Source of the DNA: Chloroflexota bacterium
Lineage (GTDB): Bacteria > Chloroflexota > Anaerolineae > Promineifilales > Promineifilaceae
Assembly (NCBI GenBank): GCA_030599405.1
Contig: JAUVOB010000075.1
Coordinates: forward strand, 1-6,827
DNA length: 6,827 nt
Direction of reading: 5' to 3'
Positions 6,456 to 6,827 of this stretch are shown piece after piece (position 1 is the stretch's first letter; each line of letters opens with the position of its first letter). The notes under the pieces were generated by a model, which saw nothing but the letters and a program-made list of their open reading frames with translations, had not been told where the DNA came from and made no database searches. The position numbers were made by a program, and so were the translations under genes.

Positions 6456-6827
6456 ATGAGTGAATCTATGGAAACCGTCATTGTCGGTGGCGGGCAGGCT
6501 GGTCTGGCCGTCAGTTATCTTTTGACTCAGCAGGGTCGACAAAACATCATTTTGGAAAGGGCGGACAAAGCGGCCGAAGCCTGGCGCAATCATCGCTGGG
6601 ACTCGTTCACCTTCGTGACCACAAATTGGACGATTCAGTTGCCTGGAGCTGAGTATTCAGGTCCTGACCCGGATGGCTTTATGCCGCAAAAAGACATCAT
6701 TACCTACTTTGAGGAATACATCAATAAATACAAGTTGCCGATTCGGTACAACGCCGAGGCAATTTCAGTTGAAACATCAGTGCCAACATGGTGAACGGGA
6801 TCAAACAACTTCATTCAAGTGAATACC
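6456..6827 (+). pseudogene. Flavin-dependent oxidoreductase (CzcO/FMO-like), internally deleted and frameshifted, 3' end outside window
   Basis: From ATG 6456 the protein begins with the Rossmann motif VIVGGGQAGLAVSYLL (GxGxxG at residues 11-16) and ILER with Glu34 positioned for the FAD ribose. The family stretch WRNHRWDSF, NWTIQLPGAEY, GPDPDGFM and the helix before LPIRYNAEAISVE follow. This is the start of the two-dinucleotide-binding flavoproteins related to flavin monooxygenases. Intact members then have a central segment including an ATG motif (VVATG). Here that segment is absent: the frame ends at TGA 6792-6794 after a non-homologous VPTW. The frame one base back (positions 2 modulo 3) reads ISANMVNGIKQLHSSEY from 6776 to the edge, which matches the part of the family normally 35-45 residues further on. 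A deletion of about 100-130 bases (1 modulo 3) near 6774-6778, or an assembly error there, explains this. The substrate cannot be inferred. Confidence 0.8.

Noticed and set aside
2813..6794. Genome-wide reassignment of TGA to an amino acid, suggested by two frames that seem to continue past TGA
   Set aside because: At 6792 the plausible continuation is in another frame, so that TGA follows from a frameshift. The second permease ends in TGA, and Trp, Gly and Arg are otherwise written with standard codons in all genes.

Overview
The window is ordinary bacterial chromosome in character. It has tight minus-strand gene packing, good Shine-Dalgarno sites and ATG/GTG starts. It is dominated by a minus-strand operon, read from about 5494 down to 432, for an ABC importer of the BMP/Nup (YufNOPQ-like) type that takes up nucleosides or related solutes. 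The gene order is substrate-binding lipoprotein, double ATPase, permease, permease. The style of the binding protein's C-terminus, the PPOX-class end at the left edge and the CzcO-type flavoprotein at the right edge would fit a Chloroflexota- or Actinobacteria-like bacterium, but this is a weak inference without database comparison.

Layout: 1-174 is the C-terminal tail of a plus-strand gene, probably a PPOX-class (possibly F420-dependent) flavin-fold enzyme. 175-431 is a convergent intergenic stretch with several small inverted repeats. 432-1307 and 1288-2421 are the two overlapping permease genes. 2408-3964 is the ATPase gene, interrupted by one in-frame TGA. 3965-4225 is an intercistronic gap holding a strong stem-loop. 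4226-5494 is the binding protein. 5495-6455 is a long, divergently flanked region without a convincing gene; it contains a folded 60-base element, imperfect direct repeats and a spaced palindrome just upstream of the last gene. 6456 to the window end is the start of a flavin-containing, CzcO/FMO-like oxidoreductase whose reading frame jumps near 6775, as if about 35-45 codons had been lost.

How the genes work together: the lipoprotein would capture solute outside the membrane, the two LivH-like permeases would form the channel, and the single fused ATPase (two nucleotide-binding domains) would drive uptake. The stem-loop after the binding-protein gene is placed to keep that transcript more abundant than the rest.

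The notable points are the two gene lesions (a clean nonsense codon in the ATPase and an internal deletion with frameshift in the flavoprotein) and the structured non-coding DNA at 5998-6100 and 6361-6420. I see no CRISPR array, rRNA, tRNA, transposase or recognisable defence or biosynthetic system, and I do not claim a new system here.
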